Assembly: GCF_019320115.1 (NCBI RefSeq)
Contig: NC_089583.1
Location: forward strand, 76,633,739 to 76,697,738
Direction: 5' to 3'
From: Miscanthus floridulus
Lineage: Eukaryota > Streptophyta > Magnoliopsida > Poales > Poaceae
Length of the DNA: 64,000 bases
Made by a program: the position numbers and the translations under genes. The notes under the pieces are model-generated. The model saw only the letters and a program-made list of their open reading frames with translations. It searched no databases and had not been told where the DNA came from. Below, one piece after another: positions 35,041-46,290 of this stretch (positions are counted from its first letter, which is position 1; the number at the start of each line of letters is the position of its first letter).

Positions 35041-36227
35041 GCAGGAGTTAACTGAGGGCTGAGCAAACTAGGAGGGCTGGTTTGCAGACACTCCCGGGCA
35101 TAGTGGTCTTCCTTGCCACACTTGAAACAAGCACCAGGCTTGTTCCCCTGTCCTTGACAAGGTGGGACCTGCTACCCCTAGGGCTGCTATTGTTGCACCT
35201 ACTTTGTGGGTGCACGGTACTAGGTGGAAGGTGCCTGATAGGTCTACTGAGGCTATCGAAACGAATGCCCGCTCGAAGACTGATAGGGCACCCACCTGAC
35301 AACATGTACCTTCTACGCCTGGGGGTGACTAGAAGACCCAGTAGCCACCCACTTGCGCTTCCATTCTGCCTGAGAGTCATGCTGCAATCCCTCCATGGCA
35401 ATCACAGCATTCATCATCGCCCCAAAGGTCTGGTAGTTTCCTGTATATAACTGCTTCTGGAAGATACAAGAGAGGCCACGATAGAAATGGTCCATCTTCT
35501 TCTCATCCGTATCAACATGAGTCCCAGCATACTATGACAAGTGATTGAACTTGTTGACATAGTCCATCACGGACATGCTTCCTTGCCTCAGGTCTAGGAA
35601 CTCCATCAACTTCCTATTTAGAACCCCAGTAGGAATATAATACTCTCTGAAGGCCATAGTGAACTCCTGCCAGGTCACACGGTGATCCACTGGCTACATG
35701 GCATTAAATGTGTCCCACCATGCACTAGCAGATCCCAATAGTTGTTGCGCTACAAAGCAGACTTTATGCTCCTCAGTTATGGTGAGGAGCAGAAACTTTT
35801 GCTCTAGAATGTGAAGCTAATGCTCCACATCCAGAGGCTCAGCCATCGGCGTGAATGAGGGTGGGTGCATCTTTAAGAAATTCTGATAAGAGCAGGGTCC
35901 CTCAGGACCATAGGCACCACTCCCGTTGCCACCATTGCCCCCGTGGCCTCCATGGGCAAGGCCACCGATAGCCTATGCCAGCAGCTCCATGGCATGGGCT
36001 GACTCGCGACGAGCAGCCAACATCTCCACCATCATCTCCGCATGAGTCATCAGAGGTGGTGGTGGCGGAGGAGGAGGAGCCAAAAGTGGGGTCTCATGGC
36101 TCTCCCCATTGTCGTTCCCATTGCCCCGGCCACTTTCACCTTGGCCTTCGCTAAGACCAGGGCCCGCTCCGGCACTGGTGCTCCAATGACCGGATCTCAA
36201 GTTTATTTGAAAACAGATAGGAACCAA
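35041..36227 (-). pseudogene. Tekay gag with CCHC zinc knuckle
   Basis: A Gly/Asn and proline-rich start (36227, with an eight-proline run), then capsid sequence: FLKMHPPSFTPMAEPLDVEH, SASAWWDTFNA, EFTMAFREYYIPTGVLNRK and MDYVNKFNHLS. The knuckle CFKCGKEDHYARECL is at about 35089-35135 (C-x2-C-x4-H-x4-C intact). Stops replace glutamine at EH-stop-LHILEQ, NAM-stop-P and HLS-stop-YA. Frame differs from pol. Confidence 0.9.
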
Positions 36228-36659
36228 CCATTTAGGACAACCCTCTAGATTAGGAACAAAAGAGTAGAGAAATGATAAGACATTTATTAAAGTATTCTTT
36301 TAGTTTATCCTATCAATTCACTAACCCAAATTATACATGTAAGGGGAGTTTAGTTTAAACAAGATTCTCTTATCATGATGAATGCATCAGCCTATATGTT
36401 CACTCAAGCTGAAATATAGTGGCATTCGCAAGAATTTTTGGCACATCACACACTCACTTTCCGTACGCTAACGATTTCTTACGTAGCGTAAGTTAGTGTA
36501 CTTGTAGAAAATTGATTAGATAAAACCAGTGCCACTATCCTAGATAGACCATATTGCTAGGGCTTATACTTATTTACATAATTTTATCGCATCCTACTTT
36601 TCACAAAACTTTGTTGGTCAAATTTTAGGTTTTAGAAAAGAGTGATGAAACTCATAGAC

Positions 36660-36682
36660 TCATTATTGGCTCTAGTACCAAT
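36660..36682 (-). other. Tekay primer-binding site, initiator-Met-tRNA-like
   Basis: Just inside the 5' LTR the minus strand reads TTGGTACTAGAGCCAATAAT. The classical plant site is TGGTATCAGAGC; this is the same except for the middle bases. Confidence 0.75.
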
Positions 36683-39600
36683 TGTGGTAGAACCATCAGA
36701 AATAACGCACTTACGGAGGCGCTTGTCTTCCTCTAGACACTAAGCACCCCGAGAGCGAGCTACATCGAGCGAATTTCGTCGAGCACGCCCCAAGGGAGAG
36801 CCCGAATAATCCACATTTTTTCCCTTAGGATCCAATAATGAGAACGAGTTTACATTACTTAGTCCATTTCATACATCTAGAGTTCTTAGAAAGACATTAT
36901 TACATTCTAAATTTAGAGTGCAAAAATTAAACAGCGGAATGAAAAAAACATCTATCGATAATATACAAGAATCAGTCTGTGCCCACCAGAAGAATCCTTC
37001 ACACAATGGCTATGCCTCAAGCTACACCTAGAATAGGGGTAAATAAACCCTGAGTACACAATATGCTCGCAAGACTTATCCGACTAGTGGGAATAATTTC
37101 CCGACTCCATGGGATATGATAAGCTTTATGGTTTGCTGGTTTTCTTTTTGCAGAAAGCAACACTAATAGTGAATCCTTATGTATGTTTATTATTAGCAGT
37201 CATGATTAGTTCATTGCCTAACCATTCTATGTAAGCACCTGTTCTACTTTCAAGCAAGAGTTGAGCAAATAGTACCATTTCACCACCTTTCCTCTTTCAG
37301 TTCTTACAACGATGCTAGACTACAGACAAGCCATACCAAATCACCTGGTGATTCGTGAATCAATGTGCCCAGCTGGGTACCCTGAGACACATGCCCACTT
37401 ATACCCTAGGCACAAATAGGACCAACTCACCACTCTCCTATCATAGGGTCTAGGTCCTCGTCCAAACTTAGACTCCAAACCCCTGCTCCTCAGTTCCGAA
37501 CTCAGTGTAGTGCTTAGACCTCCACCATCCCTGCCTACAATTAGTCAGTCTAAAAAGTGCTGGAACCCATGACAAGAGAGCAACAAGCCTTCCCTGTGCC
37601 CATACACAAGTATGTGTTTAGGATAATAAGTCTATGACTTGCCTAGAACCCAATGTAACGGCTGGTCCTCGTATTCCTCGATGATCTCCTCATACTCCTG
37701 CTCGCCTGTAGGCATGAAATCTACCAACTCGTTATCTACATGCATGAAATGATGATGCAACTCTTAATAATACTGCAACAACAACTCTTAAAATAAGAAT
37801 GCATCTATCAAGCTACTAAGCTAGTTCTACCGACTAAGACGCTAAGTTGCCTATCATTTCCACTAAACAGGTATGAAACATTTCATGTATTAACTTAGCA
37901 ACTAAGGGCATTCTCACTCTTAATACCAATTTACTATATATATAATAAAACAAGGAGTACTAGCTACCATATTTATCAAACTATTCTAAGGCTACAAAAA
38001 TTACAGTGAGTGCTTAATAATGTTGTGAGTCTACTGTAAAATTTTTAGAGCTAGCACTTCTACCATTTCATCACGAAAATTCATTTTCTAATTAATCATA
38101 ATAACAACAAGCATTTTAAAACAAATAATGTAACCCTAAGGATACCATAGAACTATATGAACTAAATACACTAAAAGATAGTTCATGAATTTAGGAAACT
38201 AACAAAATTTACTTTACAATTTTAGGACCCTTACATAATTTTATATTAATTATCAAAGATCAGTTCACAATTTAAATTAGAAAAGCATTAACTAATTCCA
38301 TAGAAAAGAAAAGGGCAAAACCGCCCATCGCGGCTCAGCCCATGCACACGCAGCATGCGCGCACGCGCGATCCACCGGCCTAGCCCACGCGGGGCACGGC
38401 CCAACCGCACGGCGACGGCCCATGATGGGGAGGCCCGCGCGTGCCGGTTACTTATGCGAAAAACCCCTTGACCTACCTGTGAATCACCCTGAGATCCACG
38501 ACACTATTCCACGGGCGGGTTCGCCCTTTTCTTTTACAAATACGCCCCTCCCTCTATTCTTCTTTACAAATACGCCCCTCCCCCTATTCTTCTTTACCAC
38601 GAGCGGGTTCTCCGGCCTCACCCGTGTGCACCGGCGTGGTGGCACTGGCATAGGACCGCCACGTCGTCCATCCTGGCCCTTTCCCGCCCCCCCTAAGGAG
38701 CCGATGCTCACCTAGATGCAAATGTGAAGCGGTAGGTGGTGAAGCGATGAACGGAGACGCGGTCAAGAGCTCCCTCCACGGTGGTGGATAGCCTATGGCA
38801 GCGGCAGCCATGTTCCCATGAGCCAAGGCACAAACGAAGTGAATGAACCAAAGAATGGACATCGGCAACTCACCCTGAAGCTACCTGTGGTGGTGGCTTG
38901 ACTAGGGACGGGCCGGGTGAGTTCGGCCACATGCACATGGCAAGCTCTGCGATGGCCTACGGTGGCATGACCGTGTTAGCGGCACTGTGAAGGCAGTAGC
39001 AATGCAAGTGGGGTGCGTAGGGGGTGGAGGAGATCAAAGCAAAGACACTGTGCCTCAGAATTGGATGGAGGTGGATGGTACAAGATGAATTGGACAGTCA
39101 TCACCGTTTGGTCTTAAGGTGGTCGACGGCGGGGGAAGCTTCAAATTGGGACTCAGCACCGTATGGCTGCAGCAGTGGGCGGGCTTGGCACATAGCTAGG
39201 CTCCCCTTCAAGCTTCTAGCATGCACAATTACTTGGATTGGACCAGTGCTGCGAGCTAGCTTAGGCGTGGCTCGGTGACACCGGCGCAATGCCATTAAAG
39301 GCAGAGGTGGATGGGGAGCGCATCGTGGTGCTTGCCACTCAATAGAAGAGGACAAGGGCACATAGAGGAGGCTACACATATGCGTACGGGGTCGGCATGG
39401 CTTGTGTGGCCGCAACGCCTTAATTGGCAAGCCAACGGCGACACATCCATGTGTCGGTGTAGCAAGCACGTGCAATGATGGCTATGGCCCTGGGATGCCA
39501 CTGCACCTGAGTAGAACGGTGATGGCGTCTAGTGGAGCAAAGCCAGCAACAGAGCGACACGGGTGGCCCAAAGGGCACCAGCAACGACGTCAGCGGCAGC

Positions 39601-40267
39601 GCACATCGCGATAGTGGGGAGAAGTAACTACACGCCTAGGTAGCCGGCCACCATGACTAGCCGAGTGTGGCCAGACATGCACGCGCACATGGCCGACGCA
39701 CCGACGATGATGCAGGAGCATGGTGCCCGCATCAACGCGAGGAACCCAACCCAAAATGTGCCATGCACGCTTTTTAAAGCGTCCCAAAACTCCAATTCGA
39801 TGATTCAATTGCCAAACCACCTATGCTATACTTAAGAGGGCATGTTTTGCTACTAAAACAAGCCCTAATTCCCCATCTCTCCTTAACCCAATTACTCTAC
39901 AAAAATTGCCAAACTTTGCCTTGTCAAACCATTTTCCGACTTACAAAATTTGGTCTTGACCGGATTCGTGTCAAATTCGATTTCCAAGCTATTAGGTATG
40001 TTAGCTAGGGAATTAATTTTTTGACCGCAGGTATTTCATCGCTATCTACAAAGTTCATATTTCTAACTTTATAAAGTTCCATATATACATTATATAGCAT
40101 TTTCGTTTAATAAAAATTCGTGAACAACCTTTCGTTATGCATTTCCATTGGTTGTCTTAAGTTACAGAGATTGATTTACACCCTATATTACATACATTTA
40201 CACATAAATATGATGCTCATGCATTGTTTTAGCAAAAGATTTATAGTGTAACACCGAGGGTGTTACA
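36683..40267 (-). repeat. Tekay 5' LTR, 3585 bp
   Basis: Pair of 27909-31576. It has its own unmatched segment 37508-37664 and a short tandem duplication of TACAAATACGCCCCTCCC at 38535-38590. Confidence 0.93.
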
Positions 40268-40272
40268 AAATG

Positions 40273-41001
40273 TCTTGGGGAAGTCAATCGTCATCCTCCG
40301 TGTGAATCACGTAAACCGTGTATGAAAATGCAAAAATAATTTAGAATGAAAGAATCTTTTATCTTACTATCTTACGATTACTAATTAGAGGCCCCAATGG
40401 TGTAAACCATGTGAACCTTCAATCATCACCGCTGGTAGCCTTCACTGTCGCTTTCATCAATTTCCAAGCCCACGCATGAGTCGTACACGTCACTCACGCA
40501 CGTATTTATAAAGTTCTATAGAAATTTGCATTACCGCGTCTCATATAGTTGCATACAAAGGACGCTCCCCACCATATCTTTCTTCTCCTCAGTGCTATTG
40601 TTCCTCATCACTACCCCTGCTCCCCAGTGCCAAACTACACAACCGCCCCTACTCAGCGACGTGCAAGCCGCCAGTCACCACAGACAAGCTAGTGCTCCGC
40701 GCCGGTATGCCTCGCCGGTAGGTAGACAATACAGATCCACTGGTGACCAGGGTGGTACTCATCACCACCGTCGCCACTTGAGCTCAATGTCACAAGATCT
40801 AAAGGTAATGGTAATGCTTTCACACTTCCCTTATGCATTATTCTTGGATTTTTATTCCCTTCTTCACCCATCTAAGTATGAATGAAGTTTCCATCTAATT
40901 ATTAACGAGCTCATGAACACATCTCCGTAGTCGCTCCTTGTCTGATTCAGGTGATAGCGCCATCGCTTCCATCACCGTCCTTGCTCCACCAGATCCTTGT
41001 C
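40273..41001 (+). promoter_or_regulatory. Upstream and 5' UTR-like region of the CACTA-borne F-box gene
   Basis: TATTTATAAA at 40503 is a TATA-like box. A plausible leader intron runs 40805-40950 (AAAG/GTAATGG donor, TGATTCAG acceptor), placing the second exon 50 bp before the F-box start. Inference only. Confidence 0.45.
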
Positions 41002-41100
41002 ATGATGGAGGAGGAGGCCCCCAATAAGAGGAACAAAGTGGCCATCCTCACACACCATATCTTGGTCCTAATCCTCAGCCACCTCACTTCCTGCTCCTTG

Positions 41101-42673
41101 GGTCAAGGACCGAATACTAGGGTACCTAAAGACGAGGAGCTAATAACCATCAAACGTTGAAACTTCCGAATAGACAAGAACGCAACTACACTTCTTGCCC
41201 AATGACCAAAGGTTGGCTCCGCCTCGCCCGGTCCCTGAGGGCTGGTTCCACTTTGCCCGACCCTTGAGGGCTAGACTCCGCCTCGCCCAATGTCTAGGGG
41301 CAGACTCCACCTCTTCCGACATCTAAGGGTTAGCTCCGTCTCGCTCGACCCCCAAGGGCTAGACTCCACCTCGCCCAACATCTGGGGGTAGACTCCAACT
41401 TGCCCAATGACTAAGGGCTGGCTCCACCTCACCTGATGTCTAGGGGTAGGCTCTGCCTTGCTCAATGTCTGAGGGCTGGCTCTGCCTTGCTCAACGTCTA
41501 GGGGCAGACTCTGCCTCGCCCGATGTCTAGGGGCAGACTCTACCTCACCCAATGACTAAGGGCTAGCTCTACCTTGCCCGATGTCTGAGGGTAGGCTCCA
41601 CCTCACCTGACATCCGAGGGCTAGCTCTGCTTCGCTTGATGTCTAGGGGCAGGCTCTGCCTCGCCCGACATCCGAGGGCTAGCTCTACCTTGCCTGACGT
41701 CTAGGGGTAGACTCCGCCTCGACCAACATCTTAGGGTAGACTCTGCCTCACCCAACGTCTGAGGATAGACTCCGCCTCGCCCGACGTCTATGCGCTACTC
41801 CTTCATAACTACGCGTGCAGATAAGGCGGGGCACTCAAGTCAACTGCAATACTGAGGACCATACCCTATACGCCTGTAGAAAAGTACCATTAGGATATGA
41901 CCAGATAGGCGCTTTAAGCCCTTCCAGGCATGTCAAAGCCTAAACAGTGTTGTGGGCACTGACATTTGTCCTACATGTTATGGGTGCCAGCATTTGCCCT
42001 TGGACACAAATCCTGACGGAAACATACGACAACCACTATGGTCTAGGAGGAAACTCATGTCATCTATAGTAATGAACATGGGGCCTCTACGTCATCTGCT
42101 CCCCATAGGGTCATGACTCGACACCCTGGTGCATTGCGCCACCTATCGGGGCGAGATGGGACATGACCACTTGCTGAACGAAGCTAGAGCATGGCCTATC
42201 AGGATCACCGAATGTGCTATCCCTAGCACCATCTGTCATGTCAGCAGGGCAGGCTCAAAAGAAAAGGAAGACCCGGCACCTTTGAAGGACATTATTTGCC
42301 TCTGGTTTTTCTTCTTTCTCCCATCTATAATCCTTGCTCCCCCTTGATCTATAAAAGAGAGGGTAGGGCACCCCACTAAGGGGACGGATCAATTCAACAC
42401 ACCACACATCACATAACACATAGCTGAGCAGCAACCAAGCTCTCAGCGCCCTTTCAACCTTTTCATCAGAGACTTGGGACATGTCCTTCTCTCAATCGTT
42501 TGTACCCCCTACTATAAACCTTTTAGTGCTAATAACACGAGCAGCAACCACAAACTGGACGTAGTGACATTCTGCCTGAACCATTATAAACCTTGTGTCT
42601 TTTAGCACACCATCCAGGCCCAATGCGCAACAAATACAAAATTACTAGTTGGTGTTTACTCGAAACACTGATA
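41101..42673 (+). repeat. Tat-2 5' LTR, 1573 bp
   Basis: Starts GGTCAAGGACCGAATAC (TGTTGGGGACCGAATA in the 3' copy, so the first TG is mutated) and ends CGAAACACTGATA. Contains a 30-bp minisatellite (about 41205-41790), then unique sequence with a TATAAAAGAGAGG promoter box at about 42350. Confidence 0.9.
41205..41790. repeat. 30-bp minisatellite in the Tat-2 5' LTR
   Basis: About 19 imperfect copies of a unit like GGGCTGGCTCCGCCTCGCCC plus GATGTCTGA. Matching arrays are at 55090-55645 and 56310-56745. Not a CRISPR array: units abut directly with no spacers. Confidence 0.9.
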
Positions 42674-42696
42674 GTTGGCACGCTAGGTAGGGGACC
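42674..42696 (+). other. Tat-2 primer-binding site
   Basis: GTTGGCACGCTAGGTAGGGG directly after the LTR, closely similar to the Tat-1 site. Confidence 0.65.
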
Positions 42697-42729
42697 TTTG
42701 CGCATTCCAACGTTAACACTAGGCCTTGG

Positions 42730-43607
42730 ATGGCTAATCACAATGATAGCTGGGTCTTGGGCGTGCACGTGTGCTTTAGGGACCTAAACTTCATTACCAC
42801 GGCAGAAGGAGAGTTGGCATGGGCTCCCACTGCTGCCCAATCTCTCCGCTCAACCAGTCTCAATGCAATCACCGAGGCACTGGAGGAACTGCAGCTGCAT
42901 GCACTAGAGGTTTGCACTACCGGAAGCGATCAGCTCCTCAACTTCGACTACGGGAAGCTAGAGCACCAGCTCAACACCTTCCTAGGACCCTGACCGTCCT
43001 AGGAGGACCTGCGCCACCTCACTTTTTTGCTCACCAACATCATGACGCAGCTTGCTGGACGAGAGCTGCTCTCTCCGGAATACCTCATCCGAAGTGCCCT
43101 GACCGCACTCCCGTGTAGGTCACGCAGCATGGTTCTGGGGCATGAGTGTCTCGGTCCTCACCATGACGCACATGATGTTCTCAAAGCCCGTAGGCATGCC
43201 TATGGTGAGGCAAGGGAGGGGGCCAGCCGTGGCTACCACCCACATCGTGGCGGACGCTATGATAGCAGTGAGGACCAAAGCCCAAGCCCCAGCTTCCTAA
43301 GACGTCAGGCCTTTGGCCAATGCATCCTCAAAGGCAAGGTAAAGTGGGACGAGGATGCCAGCAAGGGTGCCTCTAACTGTCCCAACAACAAGAAGAACAA
43401 ACAGCGGTGTGAGGGCTCGCTCATGGCCAATGCCAATGGCAAGGGGGGCCAGAAGCCTGCGGAGGGTACCCTGGGCCACTTCAAGAGGTTGCTTGAAGGG
43501 CCATGCCCGAACCATGCTTTCCTTATTAAGTAACTGTACAAAGACTATGTCCTTATGAAGCGGTTCTTGTCCGAAGGCTTCGACAAAGGGGAGCAGAGGA
43601 CGAAGCC
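42730..43607 (+). pseudogene. Tat-2 gag, with deletions
   Basis: Starts MANHNDSWVLGVHVCF at 42730, close to the primer site. Further recognisable text: EYLIRSALTALPCRSRS, and near the end ACPNHAFLIK-type sequence (GPCPNHAFLIK, then YKDYVLMKRFLSEG), the Tat gag C-terminus with a degenerate CCHC knuckle. The capsid core seen in Tat-1 is not found. Stops and frame changes throughout. Confidence 0.75.
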
Positions 43608-43808
43608 CAGCTAGATGAAGCGTGCGATGTCGCCATCCTTTGGTTTGCCAAGTACTCAAGGACTGCCACAAGCTTCTCCCCACCATAGAAGGGATCATAC
43701 GTCATCACAAAGATGATCCAGCCAAGCGCCTACCAGCTCAAGACCATCAACAGCGAAGACTTCATGAATGCCTGGAACAATGAGCAGCTACGTCGCTTTT
43801 ACCCTTAA
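43608..43808 (+). pseudogene. Integrase C-terminal fragment 1, joined directly to gag
   Basis: QLDEACDVAILWFAKY, a further deletion, then SPP-stop-KGSYVITKMIQPSAY, LKTINSEDFMNAWNNEQ and LRRFYP-stop. This is the end of Tat integrase, so nearly all of pol was removed between gag and this point. Confidence 0.85.
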
Positions 43809-44404
43809 TAAATGCACACTTTCTCTTATCAGTTTTGTTATCAAACTCCCTAATCTTTCATCACATCCGACCCCAGCAACGATAAAGGGTCAAGCCTCAC
43901 TCAGGGGCTAAAATGAGCATATCCATTCGGCAAACATTCTCTATGCCTGCCCCCCTTTTTCACATTAAGACCTAGGAGCTAGGTTTACAGGAACAAGCTC
44001 TGAGTATAACTGGTCGGACTATGGGATACCTATGCCCCAGCGGCTATGGTGTCTTTGCTCACCAGCGTGATTAGAATTGGCTCACCTGCACTCTGAGCTT
44101 TTACAACCTTAACGATGGAAAGGGTCGGAATGCACTAACTCTTTATGCAAAAAGGGGAGAAGAGCTAAGAGACCGTTTGCTACACCAAAATTCAAGACCT
44201 TGTCCATTTGTTATAAGTTTTCTCTGCTTGGCTTATCTGCTTAACTAAAATCTTGCACAAGACATCCTCATCCTTTATCTCCACAGGAAAGTCTCACCTG
44301 GGCAGGAAAAGTCTCGCCTAGGTAGGTAACATAATTCGACCGGATGGCTCAGCCATGGCCGAGGAACGGGTAGGGAGCAAATAGGATCCCACTCATATCC
44401 GATG
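43809..44404. repeat. Tat-2 post-pol non-coding block, copy 1
   Basis: Contains CTCACTCAGGGGCT, ACATTCTCT...GCCTGCCCCCCTTTTT and CACCAGCGTGAT. Diverged copies follow at 44824-45400, 46600-46900 and 48190-48530. Confidence 0.75.
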
Positions 44405-44823
44405 GAGGCTACATGCCCTTCTTCATGGTCTACGGTTTTGAGGCTGTCCTCCCAACCGACCTTGACTATGGAGCGCTAAGGATCAAGGCATACAATGAAT
44501 AGGGAGCCGAGGCAACCCTCAAGAATGCCACGGACTAGCTAGATGAAGCATGCGATGTCACCCTCCTCCACTCGGCCAAGTACCAGCACACATTGCAACG
44601 GTACCATAGCCGATGAGTGCAGGGATGGGCCTTTAACATCAGGGACCTAGTCCTCCACCTTGTCTAGAGCAACAAGGATCGCCACAAGCTCTTCCCGCCA
44701 TGGGAGGGACCATACGTGGTTACGGAGGTGCTTTGTCTAGGCGCCTACAAGCTCAAAACCATCGATGGTGAGATCTTCACCAATGCCTAGAACATCGAGC
44801 GGCTATGTCGCTTTTACCCCTAA
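44405..44823 (+). pseudogene. Integrase C-terminal fragment 2
   Basis: GYMPFFMVYGFEAVLPTDLD, ALRIKAYNE-stop, RDLVLHLV, DRHKLFPPWEGPYVVTEVL and LKTIDGEIFTNA, ending LCRFYP-stop. It overlaps in content with fragment 1 and extends further upstream, showing an internal tandem duplication of about 1.0 kb. Confidence 0.85.
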
Positions 44824-45472
44824 ATAAACGCATACTTCCTCTTATCAGTTTTGTCAACAAAATCCCTAATCTTTCATGACATCTGACCTCTGTAAACGGC
44901 AAAGGGTCGGACCTCACTCAGGGGCTGATGTGAGCTCATTCATCCAACAAACATTCTCTACGCATGCCCTCCTTTTTCATGTTAATTCCTAGGAGCTTGA
45001 TTTACGAGAAAAATTCCTGAGTATGACTAGTAGGACTATGGGAAACCCACGCCCCGATGACCATGGTCTCTTTGCTCACCAGCGTGATCATAATTGGCTT
45101 GCCCGCACTCTGAGATTTTGTGACCTTAACCACGGAAAGGGTCGGGATGCGCTAAACCTTTTTTTACACTAAAAAGGGGAGAAGGAATAAGAAGTTGTTT
45201 GTTGTAACAAAATTTGAAAGCTTGTCCATTTGTTACAAGTTTCGCCGCCTGGCTTCCCTGCTTAACTAAATTCTTGCGCGGGATGTCCGCTTCCTTTATA
45301 TCTGTAGGAAATTCTTGTTTTAGCAGGTAGCCTGAATCAGCCGAATGGCACGACCATTACCAGGAAATGGATGGGACAAGCTTCCCCTTACAAAGTGATT
45401 TTATCACGAAAAGGGACTGATGTATTCATGATTGCCAAAAACTATTCACACGGGGGCTCCCCCACAACTTAA
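44824..45472. repeat. Tat-2 post-pol non-coding block, copy 2
   Basis: Same order of motifs as copy 1, ending with ACGGGGGCTCCCCCACAAC, a short inverted GGGGGCTCCCCC. No gene. Confidence 0.7.
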
Positions 45473-45700
45473 ATGGTTATATTTGCTGACCACTTCTACT
45501 CTAAATACTACTGCGGCCACCACACCACGCTCTCCATAGGCAATGTCCTACCGCTCCGTGGGATCCCTAAGGGTGCTGTTATCTGCAATGTCGAGCACCA
45601 CATCGATGACTGTGGTGTCTTTGCTAGGGCATTCGGGGACTATGCCATCATGATCAACCGCAACCCTAATGACGGCACCTCAAGACAAGGCAGCTCCTAG
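45473..45700 (+). pseudogene. RPL8: Captured fragment of cytosolic ribosomal protein L8 (uL2)
   Basis: An open frame of about 75 codons reads [40 protein letters not shown] and [19 protein letters not shown]. The plant L8 protein has the same path ([45 protein letters not shown]), with scattered substitutions here. It covers the middle of L8, roughly 60 recognisable residues, and lacks both ends. It is in the element's sense orientation between integrase remnants and the antisense gene, and is flanked by retrotransposon sequence. I see no intron in the fragment. Not functional as L8. Confidence 0.85.
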
Positions 45701-46290
45701 ACGGGGATGCTGCCCTTCGGAGTATGGCTGCCATGGATGGTGGATGTCTCCGACATCTCATCAAACTTTATGAACTAGGCGACCTGAGTGGTTGCAAGGG
45801 CAAAACCCCCCATCGGTGTAGTCCTAGGCAGCTTCCCCACTGACAAGGCTTGCTTGAAGAGGATTCGCCAGAAGAAGTCTCCATATGGCTCCATCCTGAT
45901 GAAGGCCTCATAGACGGTGACAAAGCCAGCAACATGCAACACCCTCTAGTGTGCCTCCTCCTTCGGCAGAAGCGGCCCCTTCTCAGCGAAGGCAACCATC
46001 ACCATCTCATCTACGTTGGATGACCTCCAGCTCAACATCGCACTATGGATTCATGAGCGGATCTATGAGTTCTCCTCTCCCTTGCTTTACCCACTCTCAC
46101 TTAGGAACCGCCGTGATGCACGAACGCACTTGATGAGAAGGAAGAAGGAGGAGAGGTAGTAGCTCAAGAATAGGCAGAGGAATGGGATGAGAACCCTCTT
46201 CCTTCTCCTATTTAAGGAGGATATGCAATAGTTGGAGAAAGGCGAAGGATTGGGGCGAAAAACCCTCTCCCTTCCCCTATTCAATGCAGA
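45701..46290 (-). pseudogene. Minus-strand gene remnant, possibly related to PF04195 proteins
   Basis: 45700-45930 on the minus strand reads HVAGFVTVYEAFIRMEPYGD and FFWRILFKQ, resembling the FIALCEGFxGI.PHFDLW...FF segment of the PF04195 domain, then a stop-interrupted tail. 45930-46290 is basic/acidic low-complexity and unrecognised. Weak call. Confidence 0.35.

Larger units (their letters stand above)
27909..40267 (-). mobile_element. Tekay/Del-lineage chromovirus (Ty3/gypsy), 12.4 kb, 3.6-kb LTRs, decayed
   Basis: Long LTRs (27909-31576 and 36683-40267) begin TGTGG(C/T)AGAACC and end GGGTGTTACA; the target duplication AAATG is at 27904-27908 and 40268-40272. Minus-strand order: gag with zinc knuckle, protease, reverse transcriptase, RNase H, integrase, chromodomain. 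Very long LTRs, an initiator-Met-like primer site and a C-terminal chromodomain identify the Tekay/Del clade (RIRE3 relatives). It lies in the CACTA element. Confidence 0.94.

Noticed and set aside
41205..41790. Possible CRISPR-like array of 30-bp repeats
   Set aside because: Units abut with no spacers, vary in sequence, and lie in a plant LTR.
45473..45700. Functional RPL8 gene
   Set aside because: Only the middle of the protein is present, with substitutions at conserved sites and retrotransposon sequence on both sides.
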